IMG/VR virus record: IMGVR_UViG_3300032053_000168
Coordinates: 1-41,703 of that record
DNA from: a virus
Reading direction: 5' to 3' (one strand)
DNA: 41,703 bases
In this document: positions 15,073-21,766 of the stretch, one piece after another
Layout of the letters: each line of letters begins with the position of its first letter
Numbering within the stretch: the first letter of the stretch is position 1
Notes under the pieces: generated by a model
Databases searched by the model: none
The model's input: the letters and a program-made list of their open reading frames with translations, nothing else
Told to the model about the DNA's origin: nothing
Position numbers and translations under genes: made by a program

Positions 15073-16698
15073 ATGTCTATACGATTAAGCGACATACCTG
15101 ATATAGAACCGACAATTAAAACTAAAGGGATTAGATTATCTGATATTCCTGATGAACAACCCAAATTCACAGGAAAACCCATTCAACCAATTAGTGCTTT
15201 ACTTGGAATTTCTCCCGAAGAATTATCTCAAAAAGGTTCTTGGGTTAAAGGCGGTTTATTACAAACAGCAGAAGATATTTATAGAGAAGGAATATCGCCT
15301 ATAATGTCAGGTGGTTCTACTTTTGCCGCTGGTATTCCTAAGATGATAGCAAAGGCACAAGGAAAAGAGGCAGGAGAGATAACTTTTCCAGAACAAACAT
15401 CAATCCCAGGAAAACTTTTACGAGGTATTTCTGAAATTACAGGATTTACGGCAGGAACCCCAAGTCGAGTAACAACCTTTGTGGGCAAAACAATACCTAA
15501 AATTTTGCCTAAAGTATTGCCTAAGTTTGCAGGTAGAATATTAACAGGCGCAGGGGCAGGTGCGGCAGGGATGGCTACGGCTGGGGATACATTAAAGAAT
15601 AGAAAAGAAATGGCTAAATGGGGAGCAATTTTAGGAGGTGCAATTCCTATTGTAGAAGCAGGTGGAAATTTTGCAAAAGGTGTTGTTACGAAATCAGGTC
15701 GTTGGTTATCCAAAAACATAGGTGGAATTACCGATGCAACAGTTAATACTATAAAACGACTTGGTGCAAATAGAGTTTTTGACCCATTAAAAGCAAAAGC
15801 GGATTATATCTCACAGAATATAGCCCCTAAAATATATGATAAATTTGTTGAATTTGAGAATCGTGCTAATAGTGCTTATAGGCAAGCTATCAAATCTGCG
15901 CCTGAAGGAAAACAAATAAATATAAAACCAGCTATTCAAGAAACTGGAAAAAGATTAAAAAGTTTGGGCTTAATTACTGAAACAGGTAATTTAACAGAAT
16001 TAGGTCAGAGTGAGATAGCAAGAGATTCTGTTTATGGTAAATTATTAGATTTTTATAAAAGTGCAGATGCTATATCTGGTGTAAAAAAATTACAGAATGT
16101 ACCATTAACGCAAAGTCAAATAATAAAGGCTTCTAAGGCAATGAATGAAACCCTTGTTAATAAAGAACAATTTACATTTTTAAGGGATAAATTAAATTCT
16201 CTTTATAAAAATAAACCTTCCGATATTGATGTTAGTAAGGTAGTTAATGAATTCTATCAAGCAGGGGAAAATTCTGGAATGAAAGGATTGCAACAAGCAA
16301 GAAAGTTGCAGAGAACGCTTTTTGATATTGAGGATAGGATTGATGTAAATAAAATAACTAGAGATTTGGTCAAAGCGAAGAATCCCCAATGGTCTAAAGT
16401 AATACAAAAAGACTATCAAAGTTTGGTAGATAAAGGTGTTTTAAATAAACAAGATTACCAAAATTTCTTTGATGATTTGATGGCTCATTTTGCCAATATA
16501 GATTTTGAATTAGTAAGCGAAACCCCAGGAGTAGGTGGTGGATTTTATCCAAGTAGAGCAGGATTTCTTAGAAAAGGGATTGCGGGCACAGCAAAACAAT
16601 ATTATAAGAATGTTGCTCCACAAACAGAAAAATTGGGGAAGTTTACAGGAGGGATTTTACAAAAAGGGAAACAATTAATAGAGAAACTACAAAAATAA
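15073..16698 (+). CDS. DNA ejection/internal virion protein 3
   Basis: A 541-residue protein and the last of the ejection-type run. The N-terminus repeats IRLSDIPD twice (residues about 3-10 and 20-27), perhaps a docking motif. A hydrophobic Gly/Ala-rich region at about 145-205 (ILTGAGAGAAGMATAG and AILGGAIPIVEAGG) could enter the membrane, and the rest is helical and basic. No lysozyme or transglycosylase motif is seen. Large helical proteins with a membrane-active patch in this position are typical of the long ejection proteins of podoviruses. Confidence 0.7.
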   Translation: MSIRLSDIPDIEPTIKTKGIRLSDIPDEQPKFTGKPIQPISALLGISPEELSQKGSWVKGGLLQTAEDIYREGISPIMSGGSTFAAGIPKMIAKAQGKEAGEITFPEQTSIPGKLLRGISEITGFTAGTPSRVTTFVGKTIPKILPKVLPKFAGRILTGAGAGAAGMATAGDTLKNRKEMAKWGAILGGAIPIVEAGGNFAKGVVTKSGRWLSKNIGGITDATVNTIKRLGANRVFDPLKAKADYISQNIAPKIYDKFVEFENRANSAYRQAIKSAPEGKQINIKPAIQETGKRLKSLGLITETGNLTELGQSEIARDSVYGKLLDFYKSADAISGVKKLQNVPLTQSQIIKASKAMNETLVNKEQFTFLRDKLNSLYKNKPSDIDVSKVVNEFYQAGENSGMKGLQQARKLQRTLFDIEDRIDVNKITRDLVKAKNPQWSKVIQKDYQSLVDKGVLNKQDYQNFFDDLMAHFANIDFELVSETPGVGGGFYPSRAGFLRKGIAGTAKQYYKNVAPQTEKLGKFTGGILQKGKQLIEKLQK

Positions 16699-16884
16699 TT
16701 ATCTGAAAAGAGTAGAATTAGGAAACTTTGTATTCCATATTCCAACAAAAGACCAAATTGCGATACTTAAAGCTATGAGTGTTATTAAAGACCAAAAGAA
16801 TATCCTCCAAGCAAATCTCAAGATTATGAATATCTTTAATGGCAATGTAGTTTGTTCGGGTCCATATTCTTCAATGGTAGGCAT
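16699..16884 (-). CDS. Small leftward membrane protein
   Basis: A 61-residue minus-strand protein with a good AAAAAAGGAG site. It has one strong hydrophobic segment (residues about 17-50) and polar ends. It is the last gene of a leftward cluster of small proteins between 17427 and 16699 and runs convergent into the ejection-protein operon, with its stop directly against the upstream one. Function unknown. Confidence 0.65.
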   Translation of the reverse strand: MPTIEEYGPEQTTLPLKIFIILRFAWRIFFWSLITLIALSIAIWSFVGIWNTKFPNSTLFR

Positions 16885-16897
16885 TTTTTCTCCTTTT

Positions 16898-17032
16898 TTA
16901 ATATGAGGCTTTATAACCGAGTAAAGCTATGAACATGCAATCTTCTATAAAGCCTATAATCATTACAAATATTTTAAAGGATAGGGGGGTATTCTTAATA
17001 CGAGCTAATAATAGGGATAAGGCAGTAAACAT
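16898..17032 (-). CDS. Small leftward membrane protein
   Basis: A 44-residue minus-strand frame with two hydrophobic stretches (MFTALSLLLARI and FKIFVMIIGFI). No clear ribosome binding site precedes it, so translation may depend on the gene just upstream. Support comes mainly from its place in the leftward cluster. Confidence 0.4.
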   Translation of the reverse strand: MFTALSLLLARIKNTPLSFKIFVMIIGFIEDCMFIALLGYKASY

Positions 17033-17041
17033 CAGTTTTTA

Positions 17042-17176
17042 TTAGAAATCTAGAGATGCGGGTTCTGGATTGCCACCGCGATGTTTTATTATCCAATTAT
17101 TATCCATATATTTTTGAAAGCCGATGGCTATTGTAAAAGCTATTATCCAAAATAATAATTTCCAGCGTAGTTTCAT
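17042..17176 (-). CDS. Small leftward membrane-anchored protein
   Basis: A 44-residue minus-strand protein: MKLRWKLLFWIIAFTIAIGF forms a membrane anchor with a positive start, followed by a polar tail ending PEPASLDF. A weak AAAGAG site lies upstream, and the start overlaps the stop of a 16-codon frame that follows the leftward gene at 17224, so coupling is possible. Confidence 0.5.
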   Translation of the reverse strand: MKLRWKLLFWIIAFTIAIGFQKYMDNNWIIKHRGGNPEPASLDF

Positions 17177-17207
17177 CGCTCTTTAAAATCACTAACTGGA
17201 GGTGTAT

Positions 17208-17372
17208 ATGAAAAATGGTTCATTTAAGATTGTGGCAGATTCTCTGGCTCATCTAACGCTTTCTGGAAATTCTTTACGATTGACTGCAACTGGGGAGGAT
17301 CAACAATCCACTGCAAAGAACGCTTTTTTACTTCTTCAGGAGCATCTCCAGGCTCTTGCCAATAAAGAGTAA
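17208..17372 (+). CDS. Possible small rightward gene antisense to the leftward cluster
   Basis: A 54-codon plus-strand frame with an excellent CTGGAGGTG site, encoding a polar helical peptide (ends LLLQEHLQALANKE). It overlaps the leftward gene at 17224-17427 almost completely, so at most one of the two is likely to be the main product. The strong ribosome binding site is the only support. Confidence 0.35.
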   Translation: MKNGSFKIVADSLAHLTLSGNSLRLTATGEDQQSTAKNAFLLLQEHLQALANKE

Positions 17373-17427
17373 TACAATATTTGCCTGTTAATCGTTCATA
17401 CCTTATTTTAAAACCGATATCAGGCAT
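17224..17427 (-). CDS. Leaderless leftward gene, small protein of unknown function
   Basis: A 67-residue minus-strand protein starting MPDIGFKIRYERLTGKYC. The ATG at 17427 falls seven bases after a TATAAT box, so the transcript should begin at or next to the start codon and lack a ribosome binding site. The frame stays open upstream to 17502, but that part lies within and beyond the promoter. The protein has a short beta-type start and a C-terminal helix with mixed charge. It is the first gene of the leftward cluster opposite the early regulators, where phages often keep a control gene, but no DNA-binding motif is clear. Confidence 0.6.
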   Translation of the reverse strand: MPDIGFKIRYERLTGKYCITLYWQEPGDAPEEVKKRSLQWIVDPPQLQSIVKNFQKALDEPENLPQS

Positions 17428-17433
17428 ACCATA

Positions 17434-17463
17434 ATTATAACCATATTTTTCTTTACTTGTCAA
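17434..17463 (-). promoter_or_regulatory. Leftward near-consensus promoter
   Basis: On the minus strand: TTGACA (17463-17458), an 18-base spacer, TATAAT (17439-17434). Both boxes match the bacterial housekeeping-sigma consensus exactly. The predicted start coincides with the ATG at 17427, giving a leaderless mRNA for the leftward cluster. Confidence 0.8.
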
Positions 17464-17470
17464 GTCTAAA

Positions 17471-17668
17471 ATGACCCAGATAATCACTTCCGATAAAAAC
17501 ATAACTTTCGGTTATCATAGAAAACCTAAAATGGAACAAGATACTCCTGATGATTTATACTGCCGATTTCACGAAATACCAGTAAAAAAAGTCCAATGTG
17601 GAAGATATTTTTACTGTCCTACCTGTAAAGGAAAACCTCGTTTATCGTCGGGAAAACCAATTAGATAA
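17471..17668 (+). CDS. Small Cys/His protein, probable zinc finger
   Basis: A 65-residue frame. The likely domain is in the C-terminal half: CRFHEIPVKK, CGRYFYCPTCKGK. These are four cysteines and a histidine that could bind zinc. Neither the ATG at 17471 nor the one at 17531 has a ribosome binding site; the latter would give 45 residues containing the whole motif. It lies between the leftward promoter and the rightward promoter at 17701. Role unknown. Confidence 0.55.
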   Translation: MTQIITSDKNITFGYHRKPKMEQDTPDDLYCRFHEIPVKKVQCGRYFYCPTCKGKPRLSSGKPIR

Positions 17669-17700
17669 TAATTAGATAAATTTAGGACAAAAGAATCTAC

Positions 17701-17729
17701 TTGACAAACTCACTTTTTCAATGTATACT
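17701..17729 (+). promoter_or_regulatory. Rightward early promoter for the regulator genes
   Basis: TTGACA (17701-17706), a 17-base spacer and TATACT (17724-17729). The expected start at about 17736-17737 is 1-2 bases before the GTG of the next gene, so the message is effectively leaderless. Confidence 0.85.
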
Positions 17730-17737
17730 TTTGTATA

Positions 17738-17983
17738 GTGAAAAAGAAAGCGGTTTCAAATGATTACAGGTTTACCCATATCCGCTTCAAAAAAGAAGAA
17801 TGGCATAGGATTTCTTTAGAGGCGCATAATCAACATTTAAAAACATCTACTTGGATTAAAAAGAAAGTTTTGGATTTATTCAATGGGATTAAAACTTGGG
17901 ATGAACTTCCAAAATCCAAACAGGAATCATTGAAACAAAAAGCAAAGGATTTAATAAAGGGTCGGGAAGGGAGAAATAGATAA
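17738..17983 (+). CDS. Ribbon-helix-helix-type regulator, leaderless GTG start
   Basis: An 81-residue basic protein. Residues 10-46 (YRFTHIRFKKEEWHRISLEA followed by a second helix ending IKKKVLDLF) have the strand-helix-helix pattern of Arc/MetJ-like DNA-binding proteins, which bind as dimers to operators. The remaining 35 residues are charged and helical. GTG at 17738 is used because a promoter places the transcript start directly at it and no ribosome binding site exists. It probably controls the divergent early promoters at 17434-17463 and 17701-17729. Its stop overlaps the next start by 1 base. Confidence 0.75.
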   Translation: MKKKAVSNDYRFTHIRFKKEEWHRISLEAHNQHLKTSTWIKKKVLDLFNGIKTWDELPKSKQESLKQKAKDLIKGREGRNR

Positions 17984-18408
17984 TGCTTGGCTTGGTCAGT
18001 AGGATTTTACAAGGGGCAAGGAAAAGAGACAAATCTGTTTTGCCGAATCCTAATCTTGAATACCGGTTAATCTTCAAAAAAGGAGCCGTAGATACTATCA
18101 AAAGGGCTAAGGGTTGGCGGACGGATGCTGATATGGGGCGCGCCTTGGGGCTTACAAGGGCCTATATCGCTATGCTACACAGGACAAAGGTATCGGTTAC
18201 TGCTACTGTGATTACCCGCTTGGCAGCCCAAATGGGCAATACTGATGATAACTGGTGGATATATTACCAGATCGTTCCTTGGGGGGTTACCGATTTGAGA
18301 CATCCGGTCTGGAATGAGGAGAAATATCAAGGCAGAATGCCCTATGGCCAGTATTCCTCAAGTGCAGAGCTAAGAAAACGAGATTATAATACAGAAATTC
18401 AAAAATGA
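17983..18408 (+). CDS. Helix-turn-helix regulator
   Basis: A 141-residue protein. Residues about 35-80 (IKRAKGWRTDADMGRALGLT ... AYIAMLHRTKVSVTATVITR) form a Cro/cI-type helix-turn-helix: a helix, the turn at LGLT, and a recognition helix starting AYIAML. The C-terminal 55 residues are aromatic and polar (WWIYYQIVPWGVTDLRHPVW) and not a peptidase-type repressor domain, so it lacks the LexA/cI cleavage module. It follows the ribbon-helix-helix gene in the same message. Likely an early transcription regulator of the phage. Confidence 0.8.
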   Translation: MLGLVSRILQGARKRDKSVLPNPNLEYRLIFKKGAVDTIKRAKGWRTDADMGRALGLTRAYIAMLHRTKVSVTATVITRLAAQMGNTDDNWWIYYQIVPWGVTDLRHPVWNEEKYQGRMPYGQYSSSAELRKRDYNTEIQK

Positions 18409-18416
18409 AATAACTC

Positions 18417-18445
18417 TTGACAGATATAGGGTTATATGGTAGGAT
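18417..18445 (+). promoter_or_regulatory. Rightward promoter of a short terminated transcript
   Basis: TTGACA (18417-18422), a 17-base spacer and TAGGAT (18440-18445). The start is expected near 18452, one base before an ATG at 18453. A terminator follows about 85 bases later. Confidence 0.75.
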
Positions 18446-18451
18446 GATGAC

Positions 18452-18570
18452 AATGGCAAGATTACATAAGAACTACAATAAAAACTCCGACGATAAAGTA
18501 AAATCTGATTTACTTTTAAGTCAAATTATTTTTAACCTCAATTTCTTAAATAGAGAGATTGAGGTTTTTT
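18452..18570 (+). ncRNA. Candidate small RNA or leaderless mini-gene (about 119 nt)
   Basis: The transcript would run from the promoter above to a terminator at 18534-18570. It contains a second hairpin, GTAAA/TTTAC (18498-18513). It also carries a 41-codon frame from the ATG at 18453 (MARLHKNYNKNSDDKVKSDL...), whose last codons overlap the terminator stem and which ends at 18578. A coding role is therefore doubtful, and either a regulatory RNA or a leaderless peptide is possible. Confidence 0.55.
18534..18570 (+). terminator. Rho-independent terminator
   Basis: AACCTCAAT (18534-18542) pairs perfectly with ATTGAGGTT (18558-18566), and the run of T continues to 18570. Confidence 0.85.
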
Positions 18571-18595
18571 GTTTATGAAAAATTAAGGAGTAAAT

Positions 18596-19225
18596 ATGTT
18601 GAAGCAAGGCGAGCCAAAAAGCACGGATTTTTTATTAACCAATTTAACCTCCACTTGTAAACCTGAACAAACTACTGTGCGGTCAGGTGAGGCTCGCCAA
18701 GAATCTCAAGCAAGTGGGGGTTTTAAATTTATAGATGGTCAAAAAAGAAGAGTTATATTAACTAATTGTAAAAAATGCAATAAAAGTTTTTATATAAGAA
18801 AAGACAAAATTAAAAAAGGATTTGGAAAATTTTGTTCAAGAAAATGTTATGGAAATTCTAAAAAAGGTATGACTGGTTGGATGAAAGGGAAAAAACTTCC
18901 TCGAGGCAAAGATCATTGGCTTTGGAAAGGTGGACATTGTTATAACACTGAAGGGTATATTCTTATTCATAAACCTAATCATCCATTTGTTCAAAGTAAT
19001 AATTATGTAAAAGAACATCGTCTTATAGTAGAAAAACAAATAGGTCGTTATCTTAAGCCAGAAGAAGTTACTCATCATCTTGGTGCAAAAGACGATAACC
19101 GACCCCAGATGTTGATGGCGTTTGTTAATCAATCTACTCATCAATGCTTTGAACGGGGTAGCATTGTTAATCCTCAGAATATTATTTTTGATGGAAGGAA
19201 ATTATGCAAAACTTTAGTCGGATAA
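18596..19225 (+). CDS. HNH homing endonuclease, copy 3, with zinc ribbon
   Basis: A 209-residue frame with an AAGGAG site. Residues about 58-87 hold CKKCNKSFYIRKDK ... FCSRKCYG, a four-cysteine DNA-binding ribbon. A NUMOD3-like MKGKKLPRGK follows, then the HNH_3 core (EGYILIHKPNHPFVQSNNY, EHRLIVEKQIGRYLKPEEVT, HHLGAKDDNRPQ). The core is close to copy 1, including the C-terminal IIFDGRK. The first 50 codons read through a structured RNA element related to the leaders of copies 1 and 2 and look unlike protein, so the functional start may be later, although no good later start is visible. It overlaps the endolysin start. Confidence 0.85.
   Translation: MLKQGEPKSTDFLLTNLTSTCKPEQTTVRSGEARQESQASGGFKFIDGQKRRVILTNCKKCNKSFYIRKDKIKKGFGKFCSRKCYGNSKKGMTGWMKGKKLPRGKDHWLWKGGHCYNTEGYILIHKPNHPFVQSNNYVKEHRLIVEKQIGRYLKPEEVTHHLGAKDDNRPQMLMAFVNQSTHQCFERGSIVNPQNIIFDGRKLCKTLVG
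18608..18730 (+). ncRNA. Structured RNA element overlapping HNH copy 3 (divergent member)
   Basis: GGCGAGCC (18608-18615) pairs with GGCTCGCC (18691-18698), and the adjoining AGCACGG and CTGTGC pair inside it. CCACTTG (18651-18657) pairs with CAAGTGG (18711-18717), which is followed by GGGTTTTAAATTT. The order of pairing strands is the same as in the leaders of copies 1 and 2, and the first strand is followed by CGGATTTTTTAT, nearly identical to their loop. Unlike them, it lacks a clear own promoter and is read through by the HNH frame. Confidence 0.5.
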
Positions 19226-19677
19226 TTTTTTTATATCTACTCATCATAGGCATATTGTCTCCACAGGCAAGGGCGACCGAGCCTTTATTTATCGCACAAT
19301 CCCAAATCGGTTTAGGTGAGTTAGGCGCTAATAATCAAGGGCAATATGTTAAAGAATATCTTAATGGACAAGAAAACTTACCTTGGTGCGCAGGATTTAT
19401 CTCTTATTGTTTTAAGAAAGCAAATTATCATTTGCCTTATTTATTAAGGGCAAAAAGTTATCTTAAAATCGGCACAAAAGTTACCAACCCAAAGGCAGGA
19501 GATTTGATTATATTCTCTCGGAAAAACGGAGGGCATATCGCAATTATAGAAAAGGTTACCAAAGATACCATTATCACCATAGAAGGAAATTTGGGCGAGT
19601 ATCCTTCCAAAGTTAAACGAGTAATCTACAAAAGAAATCATATTAAAAACTTATTAGCATTTGTGAGGATAAAATGA
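19204..19677 (+). CDS. Secreted CHAP-type endolysin
   Basis: A 157-residue peptidoglycan hydrolase. Residues 1-24 form a Sec signal peptide (hydrophobic IIFLYLLIIGIL, Ala-x-Ala ending). The domain begins AQSQIGLGELGANNQG; the catalytic Cys62 lies in PWCAGFISYCF and His111 in NGGHIAII, the Cys-His pair of the CHAP superfamily (TIGR02594-like: short proteins with E-x-G and PWCA motifs). The enzyme cleaves an amide bond in the cell wall. Export by Sec would let it act without a large holin pore. It overlaps the HNH gene and is followed by a lipoprotein-like gene. Confidence 0.85.
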   Translation: MQNFSRIIFLYLLIIGILSPQARATEPLFIAQSQIGLGELGANNQGQYVKEYLNGQENLPWCAGFISYCFKKANYHLPYLLRAKSYLKIGTKVTNPKAGDLIIFSRKNGGHIAIIEKVTKDTIITIEGNLGEYPSKVKRVIYKRNHIKNLLAFVRIK

Positions 19678-19808
19678 AAATAATCTGGAACGAATTTACT
19701 GATACTTGGGTTTTTGGAATTATCTGTGGGGCGGTAATTGTAGGTTGCATCTGGTTTCTTTCGGGTTGTGGTTTTACAATGAAAGGCGGAGGATTACCAC
19801 AATGGTAA
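19674..19808 (+). CDS. Very small lipoprotein-like peptide after the endolysin
   Basis: A 44-residue protein starting in an ATGA overlap with the endolysin. It has a single hydrophobic helix (residues 12-30) and a canonical lipobox L-S-G-C with Cys32, leaving a mature lipopeptide of only 13 residues (CGFTMKGGGLPQW). Its place next to the endolysin suggests a lysis role, such as a reduced o-spanin, but the mature part is much shorter than known spanins. Confidence 0.65.
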   Translation: MKIIWNEFTDTWVFGIICGAVIVGCIWFLSGCGFTMKGGGLPQW

Positions 19809-19829
19809 TAAATTACAAGGGAGATTGGA

Positions 19830-20009
19830 ATGAAAGGACTAACAGAAATCAACAAAAATTTAGAGAAATCATTTAAGGGGACTTTTAAAAGTGCTTTAAT
19901 GAACGGTTACAAAATGGATAAGCATTATGTAATTATAGATTGGATTTATTTTCATTCATTATTGCAAGAAGAAAGAGAGGAGACGGAAAATGGAGCAAGA
20001 AACTTATAA
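19830..20009 (+). CDS. Small early protein, unknown function
   Basis: A 59-residue protein with a GGGAG site 7 bases upstream. It is polar and helical, with an aromatic patch (HYVIIDWIYFHSLL) and an acidic end. It overlaps the next gene by 20 bases. No family is recognised. Confidence 0.65.
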   Translation: MKGLTEINKNLEKSFKGTFKSALMNGYKMDKHYVIIDWIYFHSLLQEEREETENGARNL

Positions 20010-20451
20010 GAAATTTATGATAAATTTTGATAGAGGAAAAGATTGCTTTGTTGCTTTTGAAGAAGGCGAGGAAGTTCATCGGGATATCTCTTTAAGAAAT
20101 CTTAAATTATGGATTGATGATTATTGTAAGAAAGAATTTAAGCGGACAGAGGTATATGAATTAACATCTAATAACGAGATAACTATCGGAACGATTACTT
20201 CATTTAATTCACAAGAAAAAGAAATTTGGGTTACATCGTCAGATAAAAACCGACAAAAACATTCCTTAAGATATTCGTGTAATTTATATTTAAAAACACC
20301 AGAGAACAAAAGGGTTTTAGAAGAGATTGTAAAGTTAAAGTGGGAGCAAGAAAGATTAGAAAAAAAAATTGAAAAAACAGAAAATTCATTATCTTCGATT
20401 ACATATAAAGAAATGTGTAAAATTACAGGAGAAAAGGCAATAGATGATTAA
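19990..20451 (+). CDS. Early protein with C-terminal coiled coil, unknown function
   Basis: A 153-residue protein. The N-terminal 100 residues are a mixed alpha/beta fold with many acidic residues; residues 105-140 form a coiled coil (VLEEIVKLKWEQERLEKKIE). No catalytic or DNA-binding motif is visible. It lies in the run of small genes leading to RecT and is probably part of the same early transcript. Confidence 0.7.
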   Translation: MEQETYKKFMINFDRGKDCFVAFEEGEEVHRDISLRNLKLWIDDYCKKEFKRTEVYELTSNNEITIGTITSFNSQEKEIWVTSSDKNRQKHSLRYSCNLYLKTPENKRVLEEIVKLKWEQERLEKKIEKTENSLSSITYKEMCKITGEKAIDD

Positions 20452-20557
20452 ACTAATCCTATGTTCTAAAGGGACAACAATGACCTTCAAACTTCTCTCC
20501 AAGAAACCAAGTCGGCGGTTGATTGAATTATTGGTAATGGCAAAACTAATTAAGTAG
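20444..20557 (+). CDS. Very small basic protein
   Basis: A 37-residue protein overlapping the previous stop by 8 bases (MIKLILCSKGTTMTFKLLSK...), strongly basic. Support comes from tight packing and a stop just before the next ribosome binding site; function unknown. Confidence 0.5.
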   Translation: MIKLILCSKGTTMTFKLLSKKPSRRLIELLVMAKLIK

Positions 20558-20565
20558 GAGATAAT

Positions 20566-20760
20566 ATGAATATTGATACCAAAAAGCTCAAGCAATCCTT
20601 AGAAAAACAAAAGTTTACTGAACCAAAAGGTTTTATGAATAGTGTTATAGAACGAAACTATAATCGCGGGATAAATACAGCAATTAAGATTATTGAATTT
20701 TATGAAGAGGATGAAATAAATGAAAAAGTCAATGAAGGACAAAGTAGCCGAGAGATTTAA
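20566..20760 (+). CDS. Small early protein, unknown function
   Basis: A 64-residue protein with a TAGGAGATAAT start region. It is helical and charged with no recognisable motif. It overlaps the next small gene by 41 bases. Confidence 0.65.
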   Translation: MNIDTKKLKQSLEKQKFTEPKGFMNSVIERNYNRGINTAIKIIEFYEEDEINEKVNEGQSSREI

Positions 20761-20854
20761 GAGGATACAAGAAGATAGGCGCGAACAACAAAGATTGCGG
20801 CATAGTCCAGAGTATCAACCGGAACAGGATGGGTTTATATCGGACAAAACCTAA
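20720..20854 (+). CDS. Small basic early protein
   Basis: A 44-residue, very charged protein (MKKSMKDKVAERFKRIQEDR...) with GAGGA 5 bases before the ATG. The helical, Arg/Gln-rich middle could bind nucleic acid, but no motif is defined. It ends 12 bases before recT. Confidence 0.6.
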   Translation: MKKSMKDKVAERFKRIQEDRREQQRLRHSPEYQPEQDGFISDKT

Positions 20855-20866
20855 AAGGAGGATGAG

Positions 20867-21766
20867 ATGGTAGAAGAAAAAAAAGAAGTGGCAAAAAAAG
20901 ACGATATAAGAAGTTTGATTGCTTCCCCAGAAGCCAAGAAACAATTTGCTTTAGCATTGCCAAAACATTTAAAGCCAGATAGGTTTATTAGGATTGCTAT
21001 AACTGCAATAAATAAAAACCCGAAATTATTGCAATGCACAAAAGCAAGTTTAATTTCTTGTCTTATGGATTTATCGCAATTAGGACTTGAACCAGATGGT
21101 CGGAAGGCACATCTTATTCCTTATGCTGATAAATGCACTCTTATTATTGACTATAAAGGTCTTGTTGATTTAGCACGCCGGAGTGGAGAGATAGCCGATA
21201 TACACGCTGATATAGTTTATGATAATGACGAGTTTGAATATTCTTTCGGCACAGAGGGTAAATTAATCCATAAGCCAAGTCTTAAAAGCCGTGGCCTTGC
21301 AAAAGCGGCCTATTCTTTTGTCCGGCTAAAAGACGGTTCTTTCAGCTATGAAGTAATGAATATTGAGGAAATAGAAGTAATCCATAAGCGTTCAAAAGCA
21401 GGAACTTCTGGCCCCTGGATTACCGATTGGGCCGAGATGGCCAAAAAAACAGTATTCCGCAGACATTCAAAATGGTTGCCAGTATCGGCAGAATTTCAGA
21501 TGGCAACTGAAAAAGATTATGATGTGCCTATTGACATTAAGGCTGAGCCATTTGAAGAAACAAGTATTAAGCCAGAGGTTGAAATGCCGCAAGAGAAAAA
21601 AACCGAAGAAAAAAAGACCGAAGAAGATAAACCACCGGAAATCAAAGAAATGCTTTGCCCAGGTTGTGATCAAATTATCACAAAGGCAGAGGAAGAATAC
21701 TCTATGAAGAAGTTTAATAAAAAACTCTGCCGGAGTTGTCAACGCGAGGAAGGTAAGCGTGAATAA
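20867..21766 (+). CDS. recT: RecT single-strand annealing protein with zinc-ribbon tail
   Basis: A 299-residue protein with an AAAAGGAGG site. Residues about 20-210 match the RecT family: LPKHLKPDRFIRIAITAI, NPKLLQC, SLISCLMDLSQLGLEPDG, HLIPY, CTLIIDYKGLVDLARRSG and WAEMAKKTVFRRHSKWLP. RecT anneals complementary single strands in recombination-dependent phage replication. A Lys/Glu-rich linker then leads to CPGC (about 264) and CRSC (about 288), a four-cysteine ribbon that may bind DNA or a partner. It is followed by an overlapping PD-(D/E)XK nuclease gene, the usual exonuclease/annealase pairing, and farther on by SSB. Confidence 0.92.
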   Translation: MVEEKKEVAKKDDIRSLIASPEAKKQFALALPKHLKPDRFIRIAITAINKNPKLLQCTKASLISCLMDLSQLGLEPDGRKAHLIPYADKCTLIIDYKGLVDLARRSGEIADIHADIVYDNDEFEYSFGTEGKLIHKPSLKSRGLAKAAYSFVRLKDGSFSYEVMNIEEIEVIHKRSKAGTSGPWITDWAEMAKKTVFRRHSKWLPVSAEFQMATEKDYDVPIDIKAEPFEETSIKPEVEMPQEKKTEEKKTEEDKPPEIKEMLCPGCDQIITKAEEEYSMKKFNKKLCRSCQREEGKRE

